A DNA stretch of 64,000 bases from Bradyrhizobium sp. LMTR 3 (GTDB lineage: Bacteria > Pseudomonadota > Alphaproteobacteria > Rhizobiales > Xanthobacteraceae). The position numbers were made by a program, and so were the translations under genes. This document shows, one piece after another, positions 53,887 to 62,468 of this stretch (position 1 is its first letter; the number at the start of each line of letters is the position of its first letter). The DNA is taken from the NCBI RefSeq assembly GCF_001693485.1, contig NZ_MAXC01000046.1, positions 1 to 64,000 on the forward strand. The letters run 5' to 3'. A model generated the notes under the pieces. That model had not been told where the DNA came from. It did not search any database and saw nothing but the letters and a program-made list of their open reading frames with translations.

Positions 53887-55365
53887 TCACGCCACGGCGT
53901 TTTTCGCGATCGTCTCGCGATAGAACGACGCGCTCAGCTTGGGCGTACGGCGCTTGGTCTCGAAGTCGACGTGGTAGATGCCGAAGCGCTGCTCATAGCC
54001 ATCAGACCATTCGAAATTGTCCATCAGGCTCCACAGGAAGTATCCGAGCACGGGCACGCCCTCGGATGTCGCGCGCTGCAACTGCGTGAGATAATTGCGC
54101 AGATACATGATGCGGTCGACGTCGTAGATGGTCCCGTCCGGCGCCGGCTGGTCGCTCCCTGACGTTCCGTTCTCGGTGATATAGATCGACTTCACGTTCC
54201 ACAGTTTTGCGACATGACGCGGCACCCAGTAGATGGCTTCGGGGCCGGGCCTGAGCCAGCTCGCTTTCATGTGCGGAAACGAGGCGGGAAACGGCGCCAG
54301 CGTGAAGCCGCGCTCGTTGTTGGCGGCAACGACATAATGGTCGGGCGTATAGACGTTCAGCCCGACGAAATCGATCGGGGATGAAATGACGCGCAGATCA
54401 TCGGCGGTGAATTTCGGCGCGTCCTGGCCGGACCGCGCCAGATAGGCGTCGGTGTATTTTCCCTCGAGCATCACGGTCAGATAGCCCGCGTTGAGTTCGC
54501 GCGTCGCCATCTCGGCGGCGCGGATGTTGGCTGATGTTTCGATGGCGGGGATGCAGCTCACCGCATTCTCTGCCGGACCGACCTTCGTTCCGGCGCGCCC
54601 ATGGGCGCGGATGGCCTGAACCGCGAGACCATGTCCCAGCGCAACGTGGTGACGGACCTGGTTCAATCCTGACTGAGGCAGTTTGAGGCCGGGCGCGTCG
54701 GCGCCGAGGCCGTGGCCGAGATGAACGAGCCTGGAGCATTCGTTGATCGTGAAGAAATGCCTCACGCGATCACTCAAGCGGGCAGTGACATGGGCGGCGT
54801 AGTCCGCGAATGCCTTCGAGGTGTCGCGCGAAGTCCAGCCGCCGAAGCGATCCTGCAGCGCTTGCGGCAGGTCCCAATGATACAGCGTCGCAAACGGCTC
54901 GATGCCGTTGGCCAACAATTCGTCGACAAGGCGGTGATAGAAATCGAGGCCCTTTGGATTTGCCGGTCCGGTCCCATCCGGGAAGACGCGCGGCCATGCG
55001 ATCGAGAATCGATAGGCTTTTGCGCCCAGCGACTTCATGATCTGGATGTCTTGCTTGTAGAGACGATAATGGTCGGTCGCGGTGTCGCCATTGCCGCGAT
55101 CGGAGATGGTGCCGGGCGTGTGGGCAAAGCGGTCCCAGATCGACGGCCCGCGGCCGTCTTCGCTGACCGCGCCCTCGACCTGATAGGCCGAGGTCGCCGT
55201 GCCCCACAGAAAGCCGCTCGGAAAATTCGACGAGGGTCGTTGGTTCTGTGTTCCGGTCGCCTGATCCGATTGCGCCGTACCGGACTTGGCTGACAGCATC
55301 GACATGCCAAACGCCGACCAGCCTGCAAGTCTGCCAAATTGTCGCCGGGAAAATAATGCCATCAT
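53887..55365 (-). CDS. Exported GH1 beta-glucosidase
   Basis: A 492-residue glycoside hydrolase family 1 enzyme with a twin-arginine signal (SRRQFGRLAGWSAFGMSM). It should act outside the cytoplasm, unusual for GH1. The acid/base Glu is E209 in FFTINECSR; the usual motif is NEP, here NEC. The nucleophile is E398 in IYITENGTSG. Other landmarks: FLWGTATSAYQVEGA, YRFSIAWPRVFPDG, LWSLMDNFEWSDGY. Both catalytic residues are intact, so activity is expected. Divergent from a GH17 membrane protein, which suggests a common beta-glucan role. Confidence 0.95.
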   Translation of the reverse strand: MMALFSRRQFGRLAGWSAFGMSMLSAKSGTAQSDQATGTQNQRPSSNFPSGFLWGTATSAYQVEGAVSEDGRGPSIWDRFAHTPGTISDRGNGDTATDHYRLYKQDIQIMKSLGAKAYRFSIAWPRVFPDGTGPANPKGLDFYHRLVDELLANGIEPFATLYHWDLPQALQDRFGGWTSRDTSKAFADYAAHVTARLSDRVRHFFTINECSRLVHLGHGLGADAPGLKLPQSGLNQVRHHVALGHGLAVQAIRAHGRAGTKVGPAENAVSCIPAIETSANIRAAEMATRELNAGYLTVMLEGKYTDAYLARSGQDAPKFTADDLRVISSPIDFVGLNVYTPDHYVVAANNERGFTLAPFPASFPHMKASWLRPGPEAIYWVPRHVAKLWNVKSIYITENGTSGSDQPAPDGTIYDVDRIMYLRNYLTQLQRATSEGVPVLGYFLWSLMDNFEWSDGYEQRFGIYHVDFETKRRTPKLSASFYRETIAKNAVA

Positions 55366-55597
55366 TTCACTCGTCAGGCGCGATCAATTTTGCGCAAACA
55401 AAGTTCACTCTTGAAGGGCTCAATATCGCCGCTTCCGTACTCTCGCGCAATTGTACACATGGCGGGACCAGCGGGTCGACATGCCTGCCGCGCAAGGCTA
55501 AACAGGCTCATCTATTCGTCCTATCAGGGGAGCAGGACCAATCGGCTTTCGCACGCCGCTGGCGCTTTTATTTCTATCACTCGGCATCGTTGTCGCG

Positions 55598-57166
55598 GTG
55601 TGGTGGTGGCTGGCCACGCCGGTAGCGCTGACGCGCGCGCCGATCGATGATGCATCGAAGCTGGAATGCGTTTCCTACGCGCCGTTCCGCAACGATCAGA
55701 CGCCGCACGATCCGACGCTCATCGTCAAGCCGGAGCAGATCGCGGAGGATCTGAAGGAGCTTGCCAAGGTCTCCAAATGCATTCGCACCTATTCCATCGA
55801 CAACGGGCTGGACAAGGTGCCCGAGCTTGCGTCCAGGGTCGGATTGAAGGTTCTGCTCGGCGTGTGGATCGGGCGTGATCGCGCGAAGAACGCGCAACTC
55901 GCCGACATTGCGGTCTCGTTGGTCAAAGATCATCCCGGCACGGTCGCAGCGCTCATCGTCGGCAGCGAAGTGCTGCTGCGCGGCGACATGACGGTCGGCG
56001 ACCTTCGCCAAACGATCCAGTCGGTCAAGCCGCGCGTGGACATTCCGGTGACCTATGCCGATGTCTGGGAATTCTGGCTGCGCTACCGCGAGGTAGGCGC
56101 CGATGTCGATTTCGTTACCGCCCATTTCCTGCCCTATTGGGAGGACGTTCCCCCGCGCGCCGAGGATGCGGCCGCGCATGTAGATGAGATACGCAAGCAA
56201 GTGACGGCCGCCTTTCCCGGCAAGGAGATTTTGATCGGCGAAACCGGTTGGCCAAGCCACGGGCGGATGCGCGATGGCGCGCTGGCTTCCCGCGTCAACC
56301 AGGCACGTTTCATTTCCGAGATTCTAGAACGGGCACGGCGCGATAACTTCCGCGTCAATTTGTTCGAGGCCTACGACGAGCCATGGAAGCGCCGCTGGGA
56401 AGGAACGGTGGGGGGCTATTGGGGACTGTTCGACGGGGCCGAACGCAAGCTGAAATATCCGGCGGGCGTGGCCATCAGCAATTACCCGTTCTGGAAGCTG
56501 CAGATGGCAGGCGGGCTGCTTCTTTGCTTCTGTGTCTTCGCAGTCGCCGGGTTCACGTGGAAGCGCCAGCCGGCGCTGCCGCCGCCGTTGACGTCGGTGG
56601 CATCGTGGGCCGCGGTCGCCGCATCCGCGACCGCTGGCGGGATATTGCTGGGCATCGGCATCGACAAGATGCTCCAGGAAAGCTACGGGCTCGGCGGTTG
56701 GCTGGTTCAGGGGTTTCTGCTGACGGCGGCAGTGACAGCGCCGCTGCTGGCCACCTACGCGCTGATGTCGGGGCGGGAGCTTCCGGCGTTTCTTGAAGTG
56801 TTGGGGCCGCGCAAGGGCCTGACCCCATTGTTCATGAGCAACATACTGGGCGTGACCCTGATCGTGACGACACTCATCGCGGCGCAGACCGCGCTCAGCC
56901 TGATATTCGACGCGCGCTGGCGCGATTTTCCGTTCGCGGCCCTGACCATGGCCGTGGTGCCGTTCTGGACATTGGCGTTTCTCAACGGTTCGAAATCCGG
57001 CGAGCGGCCGCTCTCTGAGGCCGTGTTTGCCGGACTCTTCGCTTTGGCGGCGATCTATATCGTCCTCAACGAAGGCTTCCAGAACTGGCAGGCCATGTGG
57101 ACGGGCGCGGTGTATCTGCTGCTCGGCAGCGCGCTGTGGCGGGCGCGCACATCGGCCGTTGCCTGA
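55598..57166 (+). CDS. Membrane GH17-family protein, probable beta-glucan enzyme
   Basis: A 522-residue protein (as started at GTG 55598). The first part is a GH17 (beta-1,3-glucanase-like) domain: LECVSYAPFRNDQTPHDP, KCIRTYSIDNGL, IVGSEVLLRGDMT with the acid/base Glu, and LIGETGWPSHGRMRDG with the nucleophile Glu. About seven membrane segments follow (from residue 295). Similar proteins, such as NdvC in B. japonicum, build or remodel beta-(1,3)/(1,6)-glucan. The frame is open upstream to 55502 and encodes the front of a membrane helix (PLALLFLSLGIVVAVWWW). A GGGGAG site precedes an ATC at 55541, so the real start may be non-standard. Confidence 0.88.
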   Translation: MWWWLATPVALTRAPIDDASKLECVSYAPFRNDQTPHDPTLIVKPEQIAEDLKELAKVSKCIRTYSIDNGLDKVPELASRVGLKVLLGVWIGRDRAKNAQLADIAVSLVKDHPGTVAALIVGSEVLLRGDMTVGDLRQTIQSVKPRVDIPVTYADVWEFWLRYREVGADVDFVTAHFLPYWEDVPPRAEDAAAHVDEIRKQVTAAFPGKEILIGETGWPSHGRMRDGALASRVNQARFISEILERARRDNFRVNLFEAYDEPWKRRWEGTVGGYWGLFDGAERKLKYPAGVAISNYPFWKLQMAGGLLLCFCVFAVAGFTWKRQPALPPPLTSVASWAAVAASATAGGILLGIGIDKMLQESYGLGGWLVQGFLLTAAVTAPLLATYALMSGRELPAFLEVLGPRKGLTPLFMSNILGVTLIVTTLIAAQTALSLIFDARWRDFPFAALTMAVVPFWTLAFLNGSKSGERPLSEAVFAGLFALAAIYIVLNEGFQNWQAMWTGAVYLLLGSALWRARTSAVA

Positions 57167-57191
57167 GTTTACGGCCTCCGGCTGACGCCTC

Positions 57192-58259
57192 TCACGCGCC
57201 GCGTACGATCTCGCGCACCAGCCCGACCGTCTCCTCGATCATCGCAGCGCTGACGTCGAGATGCGTGCAGGCGCGAATGCGGCCGTCCATCATCGCGAGC
57301 AGCACGCCGCGCTTGCGCAAGGCTTCGACCATTTTGTCGCCGGCGATGCCGGCTCTGTCAGGCTTGAAGAACACCAGGTTGGTCTCAGGCTCTTGCACCT
57401 CGATGCCGTCGATCTGCGACAGCCCCCGCGCCAGCGCACGCGCATTGGCGTGATCGTCGGCGAGGCGGTCGACGTGATGGTCGAGCGCGTAGACGCAGGC
57501 CGCGGCACAAATGCCGGCCTGCCGCATCGAGCCGCCGAGGCGCTGCTTCCAGCGCCAGACGTCGTCGATGAAGGTGCGCGAGCCCGCAATCACGCCGCCG
57601 ATCGGCGCGCCGAGGCCCTTGGAGAAATCGATCCAGGCTGAATCCCACCCCGCGGCCATGTCGCGCGCCGATATTTTCGTGGCGACGCAAGCGTTCAACA
57701 GCCTCGCGCCATCCATATGGGTGATCAGCCCATGCGCCTTGGCGATCTCGACGATTTCATCCAGCGCCGCTTTCTTCCAGATCGTCCCGCCGCCGATATT
57801 GGCGGTTTGCTCGACGCTGACGACGGTCTGCGGCGGCTGGTAGCGCGAACGCGGGTGCAGCGCGGCGCGGAACGTTTCGGGGGTGAATTGCCCGTCTTCG
57901 CCCGGCAACGGTGTGATCTGGAAGCCGCCGAGCGCTGCATGCGCGCCGCCTTCGCGGGCGATGACATGCGCGGTGGCATGGGCAAGAATTTCATCGCCCG
58001 GCCGGCAATGGGCGAGGGTGGCCGAGACGTTGCACATGGTGCCCGACGGCATGAACACGGCAGCTTCCTTGCCGAGCAGGTCCGCCACGCGCTCGCAAAG
58101 TAAATTCACCGTCGGATCGTCGCCGATCTGCTCGTCGCCGACTTCCGCCCGCGCCATCGCCTCGCGCATCGCGGGCGTCGGTCGCGTCTGGGTGTCGGAC
58201 AACAGGTTGATGCGGATGGGATCGGCCTTGGGATCGCGCGGGGCAGGGGTGTAGTGCAT
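57192..58259 (-). CDS. Low-specificity L-threonine aldolase
   Basis: A 355-residue PLP enzyme that splits threonine and allo-threonine to glycine and acetaldehyde. The PLP lysine is K214 in WIDFSKGLGAPIGG. Other features: INLLSDTQTRPTPAMREAM, AVFMPSGTMCNVSATLAH, LITHMDGARLLNA. ATG 58259 is taken as family start (MHYTPAPRD); an upstream in-frame ATG overlaps the next gene and is unlikely. Glycine produced here could feed the gcv system at 7-12 kb, but the two are not physically linked. Confidence 0.95.
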   Translation of the reverse strand: MHYTPAPRDPKADPIRINLLSDTQTRPTPAMREAMARAEVGDEQIGDDPTVNLLCERVADLLGKEAAVFMPSGTMCNVSATLAHCRPGDEILAHATAHVIAREGGAHAALGGFQITPLPGEDGQFTPETFRAALHPRSRYQPPQTVVSVEQTANIGGGTIWKKAALDEIVEIAKAHGLITHMDGARLLNACVATKISARDMAAGWDSAWIDFSKGLGAPIGGVIAGSRTFIDDVWRWKQRLGGSMRQAGICAAACVYALDHHVDRLADDHANARALARGLSQIDGIEVQEPETNLVFFKPDRAGIAGDKMVEALRKRGVLLAMMDGRIRACTHLDVSAAMIEETVGLVREIVRGA

Positions 58260-58300
58260 GGCAGTTTCTCGTCTCTTTTGACTTGGTGGCGGGACAGAAA

Positions 58301-59446
58301 TTATCTGAACCGCAGATTTTCGCGAGAGAGCTGATTGATCGCAGTGCATCCCATCAGCTTCATTCCCCGCTCGAGTTCCGACCGCATCAGGTCGAGCGCC
58401 CGCTCGACGCCGGCCTGGCCGGCCGCGGCGAGAGGATAGAGATAATAGCGTCCAACGCCTACAGCCTTGGCTCCAAGCGACAACGCCTTCAAGACATGGG
58501 TGCCCCGCTGAATTCCGCCGTCCATGATTACGTCAATTCGATCGCCGACCGCGTCCACGATTTCGGCCAATTGATCGAATGGCGCGCGCGAACCGTCCAA
58601 TTGCCGGCCGCCATGATTGGACAGCACGATGCCGGTGCAACCGATCTCGACGGCGCGCCGGGCGTCCGCCACCGACATGACGCCCTTCAGGCAGAATTGC
58701 CCGTTCCACAGCCGGACCATTTCACCCACATCGTCCCAATTCATCGAGGGGTCCAGCATCTCGGTGAAATATTTGGAGATCGACAGCGCGCCGCTGCCCA
58801 TGTCGACGTGCTGGTCCAGTTGCGGAAGCTTAAACCGCTCATGCGTGAGATAATTGATGCCCCAGGCCGGCTTGATCCCGAACTGGTACATCCCGGCAAG
58901 TGTCAGCCGAAACGGAATCGAAAAGCCGGTGCGCTTGTCGCGCTCACGGTTGCCGCCCGTGATGCTGTCGACGGTGAGCATCATCACCTGGACTCCGGCT
59001 TCTTTCGCGCGTTGCATCATCGCACGGTTCAGGCCGCGATCCCGGTGATAATAGAATTGATAGACTTGCGGCGTGTCGTGCGCCTTGCGCAGTTCCTCGA
59101 GGCTTACCGTGCCGAGCGAGGATACGCCGAACATCGTGCCGTACTTCGCCGCAGCGGCGGCGACGGCGCGTTCGCCGGCATGGTGGAACAGGCGTTGCAG
59201 GGCGGTCGGAGAGCAATAGATCGGCATCGCGAGCTTCTGGCCCAGGACCGTTACCGACATATCGATGTTCTCGACGCCGCGCAGGACGTTGGGTACCAGG
59301 TCACAGCGCTCGAAACTTGCGGTGTTCCGGCGATGGGTCACCTCGTCGTCAGCCGCGCCATCGATGTAATCGAAGATAGGGCCGGGCAGCCGTCGCCGGG
59401 CCAGCCTGCGGAAATCATGGAAGTTGTGGCAGTCGCGCAAACGCAT
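58301..59446 (-). CDS. FMN-dependent alpha-hydroxy-acid oxidase/dehydrogenase
   Basis: A 381-residue TIM-barrel flavoenzyme like L-lactate dehydrogenase LldD, glycolate oxidase or mandelate dehydrogenase. The catalytic His is H278 in LSNHGGRQLDG. PIFDYIDGAADDE, CSPTALQRLFHHAGE and DGGIQRGTHVLKAL are the FMN-site segments. The exact hydroxyacid cannot be told. ATG 59446 has only GGGA nearby; an in-frame extension to 59527 would run into the rpsD terminator and is unlikely. Upstream of threonine aldolase on the same strand, 41 bases apart. Confidence 0.93.
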   Translation of the reverse strand: MRLRDCHNFHDFRRLARRRLPGPIFDYIDGAADDEVTHRRNTASFERCDLVPNVLRGVENIDMSVTVLGQKLAMPIYCSPTALQRLFHHAGERAVAAAAAKYGTMFGVSSLGTVSLEELRKAHDTPQVYQFYYHRDRGLNRAMMQRAKEAGVQVMMLTVDSITGGNRERDKRTGFSIPFRLTLAGMYQFGIKPAWGINYLTHERFKLPQLDQHVDMGSGALSISKYFTEMLDPSMNWDDVGEMVRLWNGQFCLKGVMSVADARRAVEIGCTGIVLSNHGGRQLDGSRAPFDQLAEIVDAVGDRIDVIMDGGIQRGTHVLKALSLGAKAVGVGRYYLYPLAAAGQAGVERALDLMRSELERGMKLMGCTAINQLSRENLRFR

Positions 59447-59513
59447 GTTGATCCCGCTTGGTTCAAGCCCGCAGCGAGGCTCGGCGTTGAGACGACGCCA
59501 TACTCGCATACAA

Positions 59514-59540
59514 AAAGGCCCCGGCAAAACCGGGGCCTTT
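59514..59540 (-). terminator. rpsD terminator
   Basis: AAAGGCCCCGG-TTTTG-CCGGGGCCTTT followed by TT on the minus strand, just after rpsD. The 11-base stem is perfect. Confidence 0.92.
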
Positions 59541-59563
59541 GATATCTCGTAACTGAAAACCGA

Positions 59564-60181
59564 TCAGCGCGAATAGAATTCGACGATCAGATGCGGCTCC
59601 ATCTGCACTGCGAACGGCACGTCCGACAGCGCGGGGATGCGGGTGAACTTCGCCGTCATCTTGGAGTGATCGGTCTCGATGAAGTCGGGCACATCGCGCT
59701 CGCCGAGCTGGCTTGCTTCCAGAACCGGGGTGAGCTGCTTGGAGGATTCCTTGACCTCGACGACGTCGCCGGGCCTGAGCTTGTAGCTCGGAATATTGAC
59801 GCGGCGGCCGTTCACCTTGATGTGGCCGTGGTTGATGAACTGGCGCGCGGCGAACATCGTCGCGACGAACTTGGCGCGATAGACCACGGTGTCGAGACGG
59901 CGCTCCAAGAGGCCGATCAAGTTCTCACCGGTGTCGCCCTTCATCCGGCCGGCCTCGACATAGATGCCGTGGAACTGACGCTCGGAAATGTTGGCGTAGT
60001 AGCCTTTGAGCTTCTGCTTGGCGCGGAGCTGGACGCCGAAGTCGGACAGCTTGCCCTTGCGGCGCTGGCCGTGCTGGCCGGGGCCGTATTCCCGGCGGTT
60101 CACGGGGCTCTTCGGGCGGCCCCAGATATTCTGGCCCATACGGCGATCGATCTTGTATTTCGCCTCACTGCGCTTTGTCAT
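59564..60181 (-). CDS. rpsD: Ribosomal protein S4
   Basis: The 205-residue small-subunit protein that starts 16S rRNA assembly. MTKRSEAKYKIDRRMGQNIWGR at the start (shortened: T-K-R-x-x-x-K-Y-K-x-x-R-R), YGPGQHGQRRKGKLSDFG, and the S4 RNA-binding domain RLDTVVYRAKFVATMFAARQFINHGHIKVNGRRVNIPSY (key residues R-L-D ... A-R-Q-x-I-x-H-G-H-I-x-V-N-G). Alone, not in the alpha operon with rpoA, as is usual for alphaproteobacteria. AGAGGA is 5 bases upstream of the ATG. Confidence 0.98.
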   Translation of the reverse strand: MTKRSEAKYKIDRRMGQNIWGRPKSPVNRREYGPGQHGQRRKGKLSDFGVQLRAKQKLKGYYANISERQFHGIYVEAGRMKGDTGENLIGLLERRLDTVVYRAKFVATMFAARQFINHGHIKVNGRRVNIPSYKLRPGDVVEVKESSKQLTPVLEASQLGERDVPDFIETDHSKMTAKFTRIPALSDVPFAVQMEPHLIVEFYSR

Positions 60182-60498
60182 CGCGTCCTCTGCTTAAGAG
60201 TTTGAGTTTTGAGGAAACGCGCCCTCCTGTGCACCGGGGTTGCCGGGGCCGACAGGTCCGCCTCGAAAGCTCGGGGAGGACCACGGGTCGCGAAACGCAT
60301 CGCGGGCCGAAACCGGCCCGCGAGCAAGCGGGTTCTTAGGGAGAAACCGCCGTTCTGTCAACGAAAAGGGCCCCACGGAAACCGTCATTCCGGGGCGATG
60401 CGCAGCATCGAACCAGGGGGCGCCCTTGCGCCCCTGAGAATCTCGAGATTCCGTGTCTGGTCCTTTCGGACCATCCCAGAATGACGGGGGCAAGCCCC
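60182..60498. other. Intergenic upstream of rpsD
   Basis: 317 bases with no gene. The part next to rpsD should carry its promoter; the distal third is taken by the repeat at 60384-60485. Confidence 0.5.
60384..60485. repeat. 100-base palindromic repeat, long GTCATTCCGG family, copy 3
   Basis: GTCATTCCGGGGCGATGC at the left, GAATCTCGAGATTCCG and TCCTTTCGGACCATCCC at the right, ending AGAATGAC. Same orientation as copy 1 at 33321. Confidence 0.85.
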
Positions 60499-61278
60499 TC
60501 AGGTCGCGACCGCGCGGACCGGTTTGGGCTCGGTTTGCTGCCGATTGGCCCGCAATTCGGCTGATATTTCGCCGTTCAGCACCTGTTCCAGCCGGTTCAG
60601 CGCCCTGGCCATCGGGGCGGCATCGGTAATCCGGTGATCCCAGCGCAAGACGACATCGATGGTTTGATCGGGCTTTTCCACCCCATAGCTCAGGACAAAG
60701 GGTCCGGGGCTGATGGCATGGAGCTGGCCTGCGCCATAGGCGGCAACGGAGGTGACCCCAAAACTACCGAAATAATTGGCCCGCTGGCGGCCGAAGTTCA
60801 GCCCGACCGCCCAGAACAGCCGCCGTAGCGGCAGCGGCAGCCGCGTGGTTCGCAGGATCTTCCGGAACGCCGGCACCTCGTCGATCGGCGCCACCTTGGC
60901 GTGCCGGATCAGGGCGTCGACTTCGGCAAGCGACATTTCGTCGGGCGCGGCGACCTTTTGTGGCAGTACGCAATCCTGGCCGTCATCGACCCGGGCGATC
61001 GCCACCATCGCGACGCTGCGTGGCAGTTCGTAGAAGGCCGGCGTCGGCCATTTGACGTAGAGGGTGCGCAGGATCGGCTGTTCCCTGGCCACCAGCGCGA
61101 AGGCCTTGACGAAGATCGCGGCCCAGCCCGGCCGCTGGGCGGCCTGCGCGCGGGCTTCCTGCAGGGCTCGAATATGAAGCGGCCGCGAGAGCGAAACAAA
61201 GGGCACGCGGTTCGAGGCGTGCATGAGGTCGGCGACCAGACGGCGCGGTAGTGTGATTTTTCGAACCGTTCCGCGCAT
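60499..61278 (-). CDS. E2-type (2-oxoacid dehydrogenase) acyltransferase-like protein
   Basis: A 259-residue protein resembling the catalytic domain of 2-oxoacid dehydrogenase E2 / CAT-like acyltransferases, with no lipoyl or E1/E3-binding part. The H-x-x-x-D-type motif is DHRITDAAP near the C-terminus, and FGVTSVAAYGAG and PGPFVLSYGVE fit the family fold. The N-terminal SRPLHIRALQEAR is helical. Without lipoyl domains it is not a complex subunit, so an acyl transfer to another acceptor is likely. ATG 61278 has GGCGGAG upstream. Confidence 0.8.
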   Translation of the reverse strand: MRGTVRKITLPRRLVADLMHASNRVPFVSLSRPLHIRALQEARAQAAQRPGWAAIFVKAFALVAREQPILRTLYVKWPTPAFYELPRSVAMVAIARVDDGQDCVLPQKVAAPDEMSLAEVDALIRHAKVAPIDEVPAFRKILRTTRLPLPLRRLFWAVGLNFGRQRANYFGSFGVTSVAAYGAGQLHAISPGPFVLSYGVEKPDQTIDVVLRWDHRITDAAPMARALNRLEQVLNGEISAELRANRQQTEPKPVRAVAT

Positions 61279-61479
61279 CGCTCCGCCCGCGTTTCCGCAA
61301 TAGATCAATCAAAAGCCGGCAGGCCCCGCCCTGGCAACCTGCCAGCATCTCATCTAGCACGAACAAGGCGTTTTGACGCCAGAACGTTCGGATCCGGATC
61401 GCCCGGTTGCCGGCGCCGCGGTCCCGAGGGGCTCCAGTAAACCCCGAGAACTTTGAAGGGCTTGCCGCCATCTCGGCAC

Positions 61480-62259
61480 CTATCGCTTGATCCCTTCAAA
61501 GCTTGCCGCGATGCCGCGCTGGAACAGCGACCAGTCGAAGCCGAGCGCCAGCGCAACGTAGCCGCGGTCGATCATCTCGTTGGCCTGCTCGGCCGTGCGC
61601 GCGACGCCGCCGATTGGTACGCCACTCCTGAGGATGCCTTCCTCGGCACGCTTCATCAGCGCCACCACCTCGGGATCATCGGGCAGGCCTCGCTTGTTGA
61701 TGGAGGTGGCGAGATCGCCGGGGCCGATCACGGCGACATCGATGCCAGGCGTCGCCATGATCTCGTCAATGCGCTCGACCGCTTCGACATGCTCGATGGT
61801 GACCATGCAGATCATGTCGTCGTCCGCGGTCGCCATGTAATCCGCCATCGACACGCCCCAGCGGAACGGCGCATGGAACGGGCCCCACAGCCGGTCGCCG
61901 TTCGGCGGGTAGCGCACGCTGCGCACGGCTTTTTCGGCCTCAGTGCGGCTGCAGATCATCGGAAAATTGATGCCGAGCGCGCCAAGGTCCATCGGTGCTT
62001 TCGCCAGCCAGGGCTCGTTGGCGGCAATCCGCACCATCGGCACGCAGGGCGTGCCAGATGTCGCGGTAATCATCGCATGCGCCGAGCCGAGATCGATCGG
62101 GCCGTGCTCGAGATCGACGATGATAAAGTCGATTCCCGAACGCGCCATGATCTGCACGGTCTGGATCGAGGGAATGGTCGCGATCGCGCCGAAGGTCGGG
62201 CGTCCCTCCCGCCACGCCTGGCGGAGGCGGTTGAGCGGCGCTGGCTTTGCGGAAGTCAA
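61480..62259 (-). CDS. HpcH/HpaI-family aldolase, TTG start
   Basis: A 259-residue class II aldolase of the HpcH/HpaI type (4-hydroxy-2-oxoheptanedioate aldolase and relatives such as 2-keto-3-deoxy-sugar-acid aldolases). Motifs: GIDFIIVDLEHGPIDLG, VPMVRI, GALGINFPMICSRTEAE, and VAVIGPGDLATS for the metal site. A TTG at 62259 is used because GAGGGAG lies 8 bases upstream and the protein begins TSAKPAPLNRLRQAW. A longer ATG frame starts at 62391 but has no such signal. Function could be in catabolism of aromatic or sugar acids. Confidence 0.88.
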   Translation of the reverse strand: MTSAKPAPLNRLRQAWREGRPTFGAIATIPSIQTVQIMARSGIDFIIVDLEHGPIDLGSAHAMITATSGTPCVPMVRIAANEPWLAKAPMDLGALGINFPMICSRTEAEKAVRSVRYPPNGDRLWGPFHAPFRWGVSMADYMATADDDMICMVTIEHVEAVERIDEIMATPGIDVAVIGPGDLATSINKRGLPDDPEVVALMKRAEEGILRSGVPIGGVARTAEQANEMIDRGYVALALGFDWSLFQRGIAASFEGIKR

Positions 62260-62468
62260 GGCGGAAACTCCCTCTTCAAACGATCGATTCAAAATTCGGC
62301 GCTCGGCACCATATGGATGAATTCGTAGGCCATCGGGCCACCTGCTTTTTGCGCATCGCACTCGGCCCGCCATCCATGCCGATACGGACATGCATCAACC
62401 TCACAACAATATGTTAATATCTTGCCCGCAAAAATTGCGGCTCATAAAGATGAGCGTGCCGGGGCGTT

